Positions 8,952-17,897 of a DNA stretch of 64,000 nucleotides are shown piece by piece. The translations under genes and the position numbers were made by a program. Every line of letters begins with the position of its first letter. Within the stretch, counting starts at the first letter, position 1. The notes under the pieces are model-generated. The model made no database searches. It saw nothing but the letters and a program-made list of their open reading frames with translations, and was not told the DNA's origin. This stretch comes from Aquabacter sp965279295. GTDB taxonomy: Bacteria; Pseudomonadota; Alphaproteobacteria; Rhizobiales; Xanthobacteraceae. The DNA lies in NCBI GenBank assembly GCA_965279295.1, contig CBDIHQ010000006.1; one strand, written 5' to 3'.

Positions 8952-10351
8952 TCAACCCTCATGGAAAGGCCCCCGGCCGGGCGAAGCGTCAGGCGGCAAA
9001 CCGGCTCAACCTGTTTGGTGGTCGCGAGCCTGACGCGAAAACGCTGCGCCAAGGTTGCCAGACAGAGGATCGACTCGGTCAAGCCGAAGGCCAAACCGGC
9101 GCAGATGCGGGGTCCGGCGGCGAAGGGAATGTAGCTGTAGGGCCTCGGGCGTTCTGGCCCGAGGAAGCGTTCGGGCTTGAAGTGGTTCGGGTCCTCCCAC
9201 AGATCGGTTGCACGGTGCAGCAACCAGGGAACGACCAAAACCAGCGCGCCTTTTTCCACCTCCAGCGCGCCGATGCGGTCGGCCCTGTTGGCCTGACGCG
9301 ACATGATCGGCACCGGCGGATAAAGCCGCAGCGTCTCCTCGATGATGGCGCGCGTATAGGGCAAGGAGGCGACGTCCTGGACTGTCGGCGGGCGGTCGCC
9401 CAGCACCTCTTCCAGCTCCCGGTGCAGCGCCGCTTCGGCCCAAGGCGCGTTCGCGAGGCAATACCAACTCCAGGTCAGCAGAGACGCCGTGGTCTCGTGG
9501 CCGGCCATGAAGATCGTCGCGGCCTCGTTGCGCAACGCCTGGACATCCAGTTGAAGCGTCGGGCTCTTGGCGCTGCGCTTGACAAGAATGTCGATCATCG
9601 AGCCGTCTTCACCGGCGCCTTGCAGATGCCGCTCGACGATATCGTCGATCACGCGCTGAACCTGCCGAGCGCCACGGCGAAGCCCGCGTGAGCGAAAGAT
9701 CGGCCAGCCTTCGTCCGCGCCCAGGAAGTAGCCGAGATTGAAGCTGTCCACATGGCGCTGGTATTGCGTGAAACCGGCGATAACGGAACGTGCCGCCCCT
9801 GCCCCGAGCTGCCGGCCGAAGACGGTGCGGGCAATGATCTCGGCGGTCAGCTCGGCCATCTCGCTCAGCATGTCGAAGGCTTCGCCCTCTCCACGCTCCG
9901 ACCAGCGGCCCGTCATCTCGACGGCGACCCGCTCCATGGTCGGCGCGAAGCCTGGAAGCCGATTTTTGTGCACGATGTCGGCGACCAGCGGCCGCCGTCG
10001 CTTCCAGGTTTCGCCATCGCTGATGAAGAGGCCATCGCCCAGGAGATATTCGAGCGCCCGCCGCATCTGCGGGCTTTTGCGCTCATAGATGTCGTGATGG
10101 GTCGCCATGACGTGCTTGATCGCATCGGGCGAATTCACGACGACGATCTGGCGCTTCCACATCCGAAAGCTATCGACGCAGCTTCTATAATGCTGCGCCA
10201 TCCAATCGCCGATCAGATTGTGCTTGGCACCGATCGCCATTCCAAGGCCGTTCAACGGCTTCGCGCGCGGCTTGATATGGGCCGGGATAAAGTAACCGGG
10301 ACCCTTCTCCTCGATGATGGGCTGTGGCGTGTAGAAAAAGCGCAGCATCAA
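8942..10351 (-). CDS. Cytochrome P450
   Basis: Complete P450 of 469 residues. It has the I-helix oxygen-activation motif AGHETT, the K-helix ExxR (EETLRLYPP), the PERF region, and the heme-thiolate loop FAAGPRICAG with the cysteine ligand. The overall pattern resembles CYP4/CYP102-like fatty-acid hydroxylases more than small bacterial camphor-type enzymes, so hydroxylation of an acyl chain is a reasonable guess. There is no N-terminal membrane anchor, so it should be soluble or peripheral and needs a separate ferredoxin/reductase, none of which is encoded here. The gene lies 76 bp downstream of the tandem methyltransferase and overlaps the acyltransferase start, implying one minus-strand operon. 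Confidence 0.93.
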   Translation of the reverse strand: MMLRFFYTPQPIIEEKGPGYFIPAHIKPRAKPLNGLGMAIGAKHNLIGDWMAQHYRSCVDSFRMWKRQIVVVNSPDAIKHVMATHHDIYERKSPQMRRALEYLLGDGLFISDGETWKRRRPLVADIVHKNRLPGFAPTMERVAVEMTGRWSERGEGEAFDMLSEMAELTAEIIARTVFGRQLGAGAARSVIAGFTQYQRHVDSFNLGYFLGADEGWPIFRSRGLRRGARQVQRVIDDIVERHLQGAGEDGSMIDILVKRSAKSPTLQLDVQALRNEAATIFMAGHETTASLLTWSWYCLANAPWAEAALHRELEEVLGDRPPTVQDVASLPYTRAIIEETLRLYPPVPIMSRQANRADRIGALEVEKGALVLVVPWLLHRATDLWEDPNHFKPERFLGPERPRPYSYIPFAAGPRICAGLAFGLTESILCLATLAQRFRVRLATTKQVEPVCRLTLRPAGGLSMRVECR

Positions 10352-10427
10352 GTGGTCATTCCTGGCGCGAGAGCACTTGGCGGCCTTGTCTCTATTCCTA
10401 ACCCATTTTCAAGCGCCGTGGGTGCCT

Positions 10428-12143
10428 CTAGTGCCGCTCAAGGACGATCAAGTCCTGGAAGTCGTGAATGGCGCCGGGAATCACGGCATGCACCGAGAAT
10501 TTGCGGCCGAACAGCAGTTCCGCCTGAGAAACGAACGTCGTCCCATAGCGATAATGCTCTTGCGTAAGGTGAGTGTATTGCTCGGCGAAGTCGAAGCCAA
10601 CCTCGGCCAAGGTCGCCTTGGCCTGTAGCAGGCGGTCGGGCGCAACGCCCATGAGGCTGGCCACGGTTTCGTCTGAGATGCCCAGCTCAAGCGCGCACAG
10701 GCCGTGCAGGGTGAGAAACAGCAAAGCTCCCGGGCGGGTCACCCGGTGCAGTTCGTCGATATAAAACTCGGTCGACTGCCGGTCGATATGGGTGAAGACG
10801 GATACGCTGATCACGCAGTCGAACGTCGCAGCCTCGAACGGCAGAGGTTCCGCCGGCTTGGTGTGGATGGCCTCGATCCAGGGCAGGCTCTCGGAAACCC
10901 AGGCGATGTTCGCGCTGTCGATATCGACCCCGACATACCGGCCCGAGAACCCCTTGAAATAGCGGCCGACCCGCCCGACACCGACCCCGAAGTCCAGGAC
11001 GGACTCGAAGCTGTTGAGCGCACGCGGACTGGCGGCTGCAAACGCGGTCAGGATATCCGCCCCGTGGCCGGCAAAGCCCGCCGGCTGAACCAGGCCGGTG
11101 GTGTGATACATCAAGGTCTCGGGTGGGAAGGGCGCCACCCAGTCTGTTGCACGCGCGCTATGAAGCGCGGCAAAGATGTTGAAGTCGATCCATTGCGGCA
11201 GGGGCCCGGACATTCCGGTTTTAGACGCCTCAGGTAGGGGGCCGGCATACGCCTCGAACAGGCTCTCGATGGTTTCCGCGCGAGCCCCCCTTGGCCGCGC
11301 CACATAAATCGCCTCGCGGCTGAGCATTTCGCCTCGTTCCACCAGTTGGGCTTCAAGCAGGTAGAGCGCGCGCAGGAGGGCGCGGCCCTCAAGGTCGCTG
11401 TCCATCTCAGGAGAGATGCACCCCGTGGAGAAAAGCGGCGCCAGTAGCGTCCCGCCACGGCTCGCGGTGGATGTGACGTCGAAGTACGCCCGCAACGCAC
11501 TCTCGCAGGCCCGGGAAGACGGTGTGCCGATCTGAGCCACCGCAGGGGCGCCCTCATACCGCGCCTTCAAGCGCCAGCGGCTCGGCACCTGCTGTAAAAA
11601 CGCATCCATGAGCCGCGTTGGATCCGGCAAGCCCACGCCATCGAGATCCCTCAGATGCAGCCAGAGCAGCGCGTCTTCGGCGAGATTGTCATGCAGCCAG
11701 GAGAAGAGCGCGACTGGGTCCCGCAGGTTCGCCAGCGAAAGCGAGACCAGTGCCGCATCGAAATGCGTCGCATTGGCGAGCGCCGCACCTACGCTGCCGT
11801 CCAGAAGCGACCGGTCGACACGGCCCCCGGCAGGCAAAAGCACCGTTGCATCGGCGGCGATGCTCTGGGCTGCGAGCGCAGATTCAATGCATACCGTCTC
11901 GCTCTCGGTATCCCCCAGGACGAGGCAGCGTGTGATCGCGCCATGGTCGAGACAGGCTTGGGCGGCCGGATGGCGCTCCGGGGAACCGGTGAGCTTTTCA
12001 TTGATGGCGGCTTGCACCGCTTCGAGGCCATCCCACAGGACGGGAGGTGAGGTTCCGGCTTCAGTGGACGTTGTTCCGACAGGCGATGTTTCGCCGGACG
12101 ACATTCCCAAAATGGCGCCCCTCGCGCGCTTGAGCCAGCTCAT
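10428..12143 (-). CDS. Two-domain SAM-dependent methyltransferase
   Basis: Protein of 571 residues. The C-terminal third is a clear class I methyltransferase: VLDFGVGVGRVGRYF (motif I), GVDID (motif II acidic end), then FDCVISVSVFTHID and LHRVTRPGALLFLTLHG. The N-terminal half has the trace of a second Rossmann-like methyltransferase (LVLGDTESETV, later FDAALVSLSLANL and a hydrophobic strand), but the glycine-rich loop is not canonical, so it may be a degenerate or regulatory copy. The middle part (about residues 220-350) is unassigned. A GAGGG Shine-Dalgarno precedes the ATG at 12143. It is first in the minus-strand operon with the P450 and acyltransferase, so a tailoring role on the same product is likely; the substrate is unknown. 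Confidence 0.78.
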   Translation of the reverse strand: MSWLKRARGAILGMSSGETSPVGTTSTEAGTSPPVLWDGLEAVQAAINEKLTGSPERHPAAQACLDHGAITRCLVLGDTESETVCIESALAAQSIAADATVLLPAGGRVDRSLLDGSVGAALANATHFDAALVSLSLANLRDPVALFSWLHDNLAEDALLWLHLRDLDGVGLPDPTRLMDAFLQQVPSRWRLKARYEGAPAVAQIGTPSSRACESALRAYFDVTSTASRGGTLLAPLFSTGCISPEMDSDLEGRALLRALYLLEAQLVERGEMLSREAIYVARPRGARAETIESLFEAYAGPLPEASKTGMSGPLPQWIDFNIFAALHSARATDWVAPFPPETLMYHTTGLVQPAGFAGHGADILTAFAAASPRALNSFESVLDFGVGVGRVGRYFKGFSGRYVGVDIDSANIAWVSESLPWIEAIHTKPAEPLPFEAATFDCVISVSVFTHIDRQSTEFYIDELHRVTRPGALLFLTLHGLCALELGISDETVASLMGVAPDRLLQAKATLAEVGFDFAEQYTHLTQEHYRYGTTFVSQAELLFGRKFSVHAVIPGAIHDFQDLIVLERH

Positions 12144-12456
12144 TCATTCCCTCTTCCGCTAGCCCCCTGCATAGACAGCGCGGTTAAGGGCGACAAGCTG
12201 CAAGACGGCATCACGCGTCTTGTGCCGAGAATTCATGGCTTTGCCGCGACAGTCTGGATGCGGTGGGTTGATAAGGTTGGAATCATTCACGCTCGATTGC
12301 CATCGGCTTATCGCGCTATAATCCGCGTGTGCCCCACCTCAGCCCTCTTGCAAATTCGCCGGCCAGATATGCTGGTTCGGCGGCTGTGGCGGTGGCAGGA
12401 ATGGGTCTCGTGTCGATGGTTCTCGTGTTGGAGGCGGACGTCATGCTGATAGCTCC
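12144..12456. promoter_or_regulatory. Divergent intergenic region between the two tailoring operons
   Basis: No convincing gene in 313 bp. It must carry promoters for both directions. A perfect TATAAT lies at 12317-12322 on the plus strand, but the best -35-like TTGCCA (12297-12302) is only 14 bp away, so the promoter is tentative. A GGAGG at 12430 precedes a 6-codon open frame (12443-12463) whose stop overlaps the start of the next gene. Confidence 0.4.
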
Positions 12457-13338
12457 ATGGTGAAGGGGGCGGCATTCTTGTCCGGTGCGGATGAGATCAT
12501 CCCGCGCGACATCCACTTCGATATCCCCGGCAATGCGCAGCGGCATTGGTTCGACGGAGACATCCACAAGACCGCAATTATCGACGGCCTGTCTATATTC
12601 CTGCCCGAGGGAGAGCGGTTCTTTATCCGTTCCCTCAAGCACTACGCCTCCAAGCTCGGCGACAAGGAGCTTGCGGCGGAGATCAACGGATATGCCGTGC
12701 AGGAGGCCTATCACACCCGCGAGCACGAGGGGTACAATCGTGCCATGATCGCGCTGGGCTATGATGTCCCCAAGATGGAAAAGCTGGTCCAGCAGGCGCT
12801 TGATATTGTCACGGACCCGCTTCAGAGGCTCTCGGTGACATGCGCCATCGAGCATCTGACCGCCGCGTTTTCAACGATCGCTCTGCGCAACCCGGAGCTG
12901 CTGGACGGCGCTGCGCCAGCCTATCGACGGCTCTGGATGTGGCATGCCCTGGAAGAGACGGAACACAAGGCGGTGGCGCTCGACGTGCTTCACGCCGTCA
13001 CGCCCGGCCTTGCCGGATGGAAACGCTACTTCCTGCGCGTATTGGGCATGAATGCCACAGCTATTCCCTTCCTCTTTATTTTCCTGAGGAATCTGCCGGT
13101 CTACATCCACACAGATGGTGTGAAGGCGGGACCGCGATTTTGGCTGACCGTGTTTGGTGTGCTGTTCGTAAAACCCGCGTTTTTCAGCCGCTGCTTCGGG
13201 GTCTGGATCCGCTACTACATGCCGGGCTTTAACCCTCGAAATAAAGACGATGAAGCGCTCGTGCAGAAAGGCCGTGATTGGCTTGAGCGCGACCTCGCCG
13301 CGCGGGACGCGGCCGAGCGTGACAGCGCAAAAGCATGA
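12457..13338 (+). CDS. PF10118-type predicted metal-dependent hydrolase (ferritin-like di-iron pattern)
   Basis: 293 residues. It matches the COG3687/PF10118 family annotated as predicted metal-dependent hydrolases. Spaced acidic and histidine motifs on predicted helices (EGERFF, QEAYHTREH, AIEHLTA, ALEETEHKA) look like the E...ExxH...E...ExxH ligand set of a ferritin-like di-iron site, so oxidase or oxygenase chemistry is possible. A hydrophobic segment around residues 200-220 (AIPFLFIFL) suggests membrane contact. The biochemical function of the family is not established. The ATG at 12457 is the first in frame; the only good Shine-Dalgarno sits 20 bp upstream, in front of a mini frame that ends inside this start, so translational coupling may operate. 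It overlaps the following methyltransferase by 4 bp. Confidence 0.72.
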   Translation: MVKGAAFLSGADEIIPRDIHFDIPGNAQRHWFDGDIHKTAIIDGLSIFLPEGERFFIRSLKHYASKLGDKELAAEINGYAVQEAYHTREHEGYNRAMIALGYDVPKMEKLVQQALDIVTDPLQRLSVTCAIEHLTAAFSTIALRNPELLDGAAPAYRRLWMWHALEETEHKAVALDVLHAVTPGLAGWKRYFLRVLGMNATAIPFLFIFLRNLPVYIHTDGVKAGPRFWLTVFGVLFVKPAFFSRCFGVWIRYYMPGFNPRNKDDEALVQKGRDWLERDLAARDAAERDSAKA

Positions 13339-14153
13339 CGAGCCGCCTCTTTTCCAGAATTCTTCAGGCGACCGAGACCGGCCACCTGGCGCGCACCCGG
13401 AAATTCGCATGGCGCGGCGTCTACAATATCCTCTCCTGGTCGTGGCGCGACGAGGCGTGGCGCTTCATGAACTACGGCTTCCTGCCGAAGGACGGGACGT
13501 TCGCGCTGAACCCGCAGGATGAGGAGGAACGGGCCTTTATCGGCCTCTATCATCAGGCGGTGACCGGACTGCATCTCGAAGGCGCACGGGTTCTTGAGGT
13601 GGGCGCGGGCCGCGGCGGCGGATCACGCTACATCGCGAGATATCACGCTCCCGCGTCTGTGGTCGGTCTCGACTATTCCCCCGCCACGGTGCGTTTGGCG
13701 CGCAAGCTGAACCGTGACACCGCCGCGCTCTCCTTTGAGATCGGCGACGCCGAAAAGCTCCCCTTTGCCGACGGGTCCATGGACATCGTCGTCAATATCG
13801 AGTCGTCGCATTGCTATGGCGATGTCGCTGCGTTCGCGCGCGAAGTGTCCCGCGTGCTGGCGCCGGGCGGCTGGTTCACCTTCGCCGACATGCGGTCAAA
13901 GCCCATGCTCGCGGACCTCGATCGTCAACTGGCCGCGCCCGGCCTTCAACTGATGCGCGAGGATGATCTGTCGGCGGGTGTTGTTTCCGCTCTCGATGCG
14001 GTGGATGCACGCAAGCGCAGGAGCATCGACAAGTTTCCGCTGGTGCGGAAGTTCATGTACGAATTTTCCGGCTCCAAGGGGTCGATCCTTTATAAGGCCC
14101 TCGCCGCTAACGATGTCGTCTACGTCGCCCGCCGCTATCAAAAGGTTGCGTAG
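13335..14153 (+). CDS. SAM-dependent O-methyltransferase, Rv2952 (phthiotriol methyltransferase)-like
   Basis: 272 residues. Class I methyltransferase core with VLEVGAGRGGGSRYI (motif I), GLDYSP (motif II), GDAEKLPFADGSMD (motif III) and the distinctive NIESSHCYGD segment. The last, with YHQAVTG upstream and LAPGGWFTFADMR downstream, is as I recall it in mycobacterial Rv2952, which O-methylates the polyketide diol of phthiocerol lipids. A similar role, methylating a hydroxyl on the polyketide-derived chain, fits the location. It starts in an ATGA overlap with the di-iron-like gene, so the two are coupled, and ends 53 bp before the convergent glyS. Confidence 0.82.
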   Translation: MTSRLFSRILQATETGHLARTRKFAWRGVYNILSWSWRDEAWRFMNYGFLPKDGTFALNPQDEEERAFIGLYHQAVTGLHLEGARVLEVGAGRGGGSRYIARYHAPASVVGLDYSPATVRLARKLNRDTAALSFEIGDAEKLPFADGSMDIVVNIESSHCYGDVAAFAREVSRVLAPGGWFTFADMRSKPMLADLDRQLAAPGLQLMREDDLSAGVVSALDAVDARKRRSIDKFPLVRKFMYEFSGSKGSILYKALAANDVVYVARRYQKVA

Positions 14154-14206
14154 CCCCTCCCCCGCCTAGGGAGAGAACTATCGGGCGAAACGCAGTGCCC
14201 TCGCCC

Positions 14207-16441
14207 TCAGCCGTCGATGCGGTCGAAGTCGGCGATGGCGCGGGTCGCGGCGCGGATTTCGTCCAGCAGGCGCAGTCGGTTCACGCGGAGCGTGCCGTCG
14301 GGGGCGTTCACCGTCACCGCCTCGAAGAAGACATCCACCGGCGCGCGCAGGTGGGACAGAGCTGCCATCGCCTGCGCGTAGTCTTCGTGGGCCACAGCCT
14401 CGGCCACTTGCACCTTCACCCTCTCGATGGCGGCGGCGAGGCGTTCCTCGGCGGGCTCCAGGAGGAAGCGTGCATCGGCGGGGCCTTCGTAGCGGGCGCC
14501 GTCCTTCTTCTCTTCGATGCGCAGGATGTTCACCGCGCGGCGATAGCCGGCGAGCAGGGTGCGGCCGTCCTCGGTCTCCAGGAACCGCTGGAGGGCCTCC
14601 ACGCGCCGCACGATCAGCAGCAGGTCATCCTGACCGGGGAGCGCGAACACGGCGTCCACGAGGTCGTGGCGGGCACCGGCCTCGCGCACATGCACCTTCA
14701 GGCGATCCGCGAAGAAGGACAGCAGATCGGTGGAGAGATCCGAGGCCATGGTCAGGCCCTCGATCCTGGCAAGCTCGGCCGGCGAGGTGCCGGGCACCGC
14801 CTTCACCAGCCGCCCGGCGAAATTGCGCAGCAGGTCGCTGACCACCTTGTCCGCCAGCGTTTCCAGATGGAACACATCGTGGGGGTGGGCGTCGTAATGC
14901 GCTTCGCCCAGGATCGGCCGGCTCGCCTCCACCAGCAGGGGCAGCAGCGGCAGGCGAAGCTGGTTGTCCAGCACGATGCGGATCACGCCCAACGCGGCGC
15001 GGCGCAGGGCGAACGGATCCTTGGAGCCTGTGGGTTTCTCGTCGATGGCCCAGAAGCCAACCAGCGTGTCGATCTTGTCCGCCAGCGCAACAGCGATGGA
15101 GACCGGCGCGGTCGGCACACGGTCGGACGGCCCCTGGGGCTTATAATGCTCTTCGCTGGCGGCGGCGATCTCCGCCGGCAAGCCCTCGCCCTCGGCGTAA
15201 TAGCGGCCCATCAGGCCCTGAAGCTCGGGGAATTCGCCCACCACCTCAGTCAGCAGGTCCGCCTTGGCGAGGCGCGCGGCACGCTCCGCGAGAACCGGGT
15301 CGGCCCCGACCTTGGGGGCGATCTCGCGCGCCAGGACGGCGATGCGGGTGATGCGCGCGGCCTGGTTGCCCAGCTTCTCGTGGAAGGTGATCTGGTCGAA
15401 CTTCGCCAGACGGTCCTCCAGCTTGGTGCCGCGATCGGTATCCCAGAAGAATTTCGCATCCGACAGGCGGGCGCGGATGACCCGTCCGTTGCCGGCGACG
15501 ATGGCCGCGCCCTGGTCGGAGGCAGCAAGGTTCGACACCAGGATGAAGCGATTGGCCAAGCGCCCGGTGCGCGGGTCCTTCAGCACGAAGCACTTCTGGT
15601 TGGCGCGGATGGTGGCGCGGATCACCTCGTCGGGAATATCGAGGAACGCCTCCTCGAAGGTGCCGATCAACACAACTGGCCATTCCACGAGGCCGGCGAC
15701 CTCGTCAAGAAGCCCCTCGTCGTCCACCAGGTCCAGGCCGTGCACCAGGGCGAGGTCCTTGGCATCGGCCAGGATCGCGGCCTTGCGGCGGTCGCGGTCG
15801 GCGATGACCTTGGCGGCCTCCAGCTTGGAAAGCCAATCCTCGAGGCGCCGCACGGTGATCGCCTCGGGCGCCAGGAAGCGGTGGCCATAGGTGACATTGG
15901 AGGAGACGATGCCGTCCACCTCGAAGCGCACGATTTCGGGGTCTTCCATATCCGTGCCGAAGGTGCACAGGATGGATTGCAGCGGGCGCACCCAGCGCAG
16001 CGTGCCGCTGCCCCAGCGCATGGATTTCGGCCAGGGGAAGCTGCGGATGATCTGCGGGACGATTTCCGCGATCACCTCGGTGGTGGGGCGCCCGGCGCGC
16101 TCCACGACGGCGACGTAAAAATCGCCCTTCTTGGGATCGGTCTGAATGCTGGCCTGATCGATGGAGGACAGCCCGGCGCTTTTGAGGAAGCCCTGGATCG
16201 CGCCATCCGGCGCGCCGACGCGGGGGCCCTTCTTTTCCTCGCGCATGTCCTTCTGGCGGCCCGGCAGTCCGTGGACGGCCAATGCCAGCCGGCGCGGCGT
16301 GACGAAGGCTTTCGCGCCTTCATACAGCAAGCCGCGCTCCACCAGCGCATCCGTCACCAGCCGGCGCAGCGTGTCGGCCGCCTGGGCCTGCATGCGGGCC
16401 GGGATTTCTTCGCTGAAGAGTTCGAGGAGCAGATCGGGCAT
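14207..16441 (-). CDS. glyS: Glycyl-tRNA synthetase beta subunit
   Basis: 744 residues beginning with the typical PDLLLELFSEEIPARMQAQA and containing the family hallmarks TPRRLA, AVHGLP, NQKCF and FFWDTDR, then a C-terminal anticodon-binding region. With GlyQ it forms the bacterial alpha2beta2 enzyme charging tRNA-Gly; the beta chain mainly handles tRNA recognition. The length is usual for alphaproteobacteria. It lies downstream of glyQ with the MHS transporter gene in between, an insertion in the usual glyQS pair. It marks the right border of the accessory cluster. Confidence 0.97.
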   Translation of the reverse strand: MPDLLLELFSEEIPARMQAQAADTLRRLVTDALVERGLLYEGAKAFVTPRRLALAVHGLPGRQKDMREEKKGPRVGAPDGAIQGFLKSAGLSSIDQASIQTDPKKGDFYVAVVERAGRPTTEVIAEIVPQIIRSFPWPKSMRWGSGTLRWVRPLQSILCTFGTDMEDPEIVRFEVDGIVSSNVTYGHRFLAPEAITVRRLEDWLSKLEAAKVIADRDRRKAAILADAKDLALVHGLDLVDDEGLLDEVAGLVEWPVVLIGTFEEAFLDIPDEVIRATIRANQKCFVLKDPRTGRLANRFILVSNLAASDQGAAIVAGNGRVIRARLSDAKFFWDTDRGTKLEDRLAKFDQITFHEKLGNQAARITRIAVLAREIAPKVGADPVLAERAARLAKADLLTEVVGEFPELQGLMGRYYAEGEGLPAEIAAASEEHYKPQGPSDRVPTAPVSIAVALADKIDTLVGFWAIDEKPTGSKDPFALRRAALGVIRIVLDNQLRLPLLPLLVEASRPILGEAHYDAHPHDVFHLETLADKVVSDLLRNFAGRLVKAVPGTSPAELARIEGLTMASDLSTDLLSFFADRLKVHVREAGARHDLVDAVFALPGQDDLLLIVRRVEALQRFLETEDGRTLLAGYRRAVNILRIEEKKDGARYEGPADARFLLEPAEERLAAAIERVKVQVAEAVAHEDYAQAMAALSHLRAPVDVFFEAVTVNAPDGTLRVNRLRLLDEIRAATRAIADFDRIDG

Positions 16442-16589
16442 GGCGTCCGTGCGGCGCGCGGGCGCCGTTTCGGTTGGAGGGCTGAGGATTGCCTAGAGGG
16501 TTTCGCCTGTCCCGTCGAGACCCGCGGCTTTCGTGACCAAGACCTAACGGCACGGGCGCCAAGGTGCCCGCCGCATTATTGAACCGTGA

Positions 16590-17897
16590 TCAGCTCTGCT
16601 CCGCCGTCAGCGAGTGCCCGGTGCGGTCCGTCATGGTCAGCGCGGCGACGAGGGAGATGGCCGCCAGGGCCATCAGGTAGAAGGCCGGCGCCATGTCGTC
16701 ATGGGTTCGGCCCACCAGATAAACCGCGACCATGGGCGCCGTGCCGCCGGCGATCCCCATGGCGAGATTGTAGCTCACCGACAGCGCCGAGCAGCGCGTC
16801 TTGTGCTTGAACATCTCCACCAGGGCGCAGGGCATGGGACCCGCATAAGCGGCGACCAGCACCGCGAAACCCATCTGCCCCGCCAGCACCCAGTAAGGAT
16901 CGCGGCTGGCGATGAGCCAGAACAACGGCCAGGAAAACACCAGTAGCCCCGCGAGCCCCGCCACGATCACGACCTTGCGGCCAACCTTGTCGGTGAGCGC
17001 AGAGAAGAAGAACACCAGGATCAGCAGAACCACCATGCTGGCGGTATTGATCTCAAGGGCTTCGCTCTCCGGCAGGCCGTCCACCTGATGCATGTAGGTG
17101 GTGAGATAGACGAAGATCAGATAGAAGCCCGCGCCGAGCATGGCGTTGAGCGCGACGGAGCGCAGGATGTTGCGCCAATCCTCGCGGAAGGCCTCGACCA
17201 GCGGCATGGCGGCGTCCGGCGGGGCGGTGCCCGCCTCCTCGCCTTCCGCGCCCCGCAGAAAGAGCGTGAAGCCACCCAACACCACTCCGGCCAGGAACGG
17301 CAGGCGCCATCCCCAGTCCACCAATTGCTCCTGCGTGAGAAGCGCGGCGCAGAGCGAGCCGGCGGCTGAACCCAGCAGCGTGCCGCCGGTCGCGCCCATC
17401 GCCGCGAAGGCGGTGGTGAAGCCGCGCCGGGCGGGATCGGTATTCTCGCCCAGGAAAATGGCGGAGGTGGTGTATTCCCCGCCGATCGACACGCCCTGCG
17501 CCAGACGCAAGATCAGCAGCAGCACGGGCGCGAACGCGCCGATGGTGGCATAGGTGGGCACCAGGCCGATGATCACCGTGGAGACGGTCATCATGCCGGC
17601 GGAGATATAAAGCGCCTTCCGGCGCCCGTAGCGGTCGCCGATATGGCCGAACACCACGGCACCCAGCGGGCGCATCAGGAATGACGCCGCAAAGATGCCG
17701 AAGGCCGAAATCAGGCCGATGAAGGGCGTGGCGCCGGGGAAGAAGTTCTTCGCGAAGATGGCGGCGAAGAAACCGTAGGCGGCGAAGTCGTACCATTCCA
17801 GCAGATTGCCGAGCGCACCCGCCGCGATCATGCGCGGCGTCGCCCTTTGGGTCGGCACAGCCAGCCCTGACGGAATGGTATCCGAAACCGCCGTCAC
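16590..17897 (-). CDS. MFS transporter, metabolite:H+ symporter (MHS) family
   Basis: 435 residues with the MHS opening GNLLEWYDFAAYGFFA and the MFS loop motif GHIGDRYGRRKAL, about 12 hydrophobic segments, and the family's RLAQGVSIGGEY in helix 4. MHS members import organic acids or osmolytes with protons. The start is taken as GTG at 17897, giving a GTGA overlap with the glyQ stop; the frame continues further upstream only as a shadow of glyQ. It sits between glyQ and glyS on the same strand, so it may be cotranscribed with the synthetase genes, an odd place for a transporter. The substrate cannot be read from sequence. Confidence 0.9.
   Translation of the reverse strand: MTAVSDTIPSGLAVPTQRATPRMIAAGALGNLLEWYDFAAYGFFAAIFAKNFFPGATPFIGLISAFGIFAASFLMRPLGAVVFGHIGDRYGRRKALYISAGMMTVSTVIIGLVPTYATIGAFAPVLLLILRLAQGVSIGGEYTTSAIFLGENTDPARRGFTTAFAAMGATGGTLLGSAAGSLCAALLTQEQLVDWGWRLPFLAGVVLGGFTLFLRGAEGEEAGTAPPDAAMPLVEAFREDWRNILRSVALNAMLGAGFYLIFVYLTTYMHQVDGLPESEALEINTASMVVLLILVFFFSALTDKVGRKVVIVAGLAGLLVFSWPLFWLIASRDPYWVLAGQMGFAVLVAAYAGPMPCALVEMFKHKTRCSALSVSYNLAMGIAGGTAPMVAVYLVGRTHDDMAPAFYLMALAAISLVAALTMTDRTGHSLTAEQS

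Noticed and set aside
12222..12449. 75-codon open frame in the divergent intergenic region
   Set aside because: Trp/Arg-rich translation, no ribosome site, and it occupies the promoter region of the next gene.
14195..16582. 795-codon open frame on the plus strand opposite glyS
   Set aside because: Its translation is rich in Gly, His, Gln and Val with no domain. It is the antisense shadow of a conserved high-GC gene.
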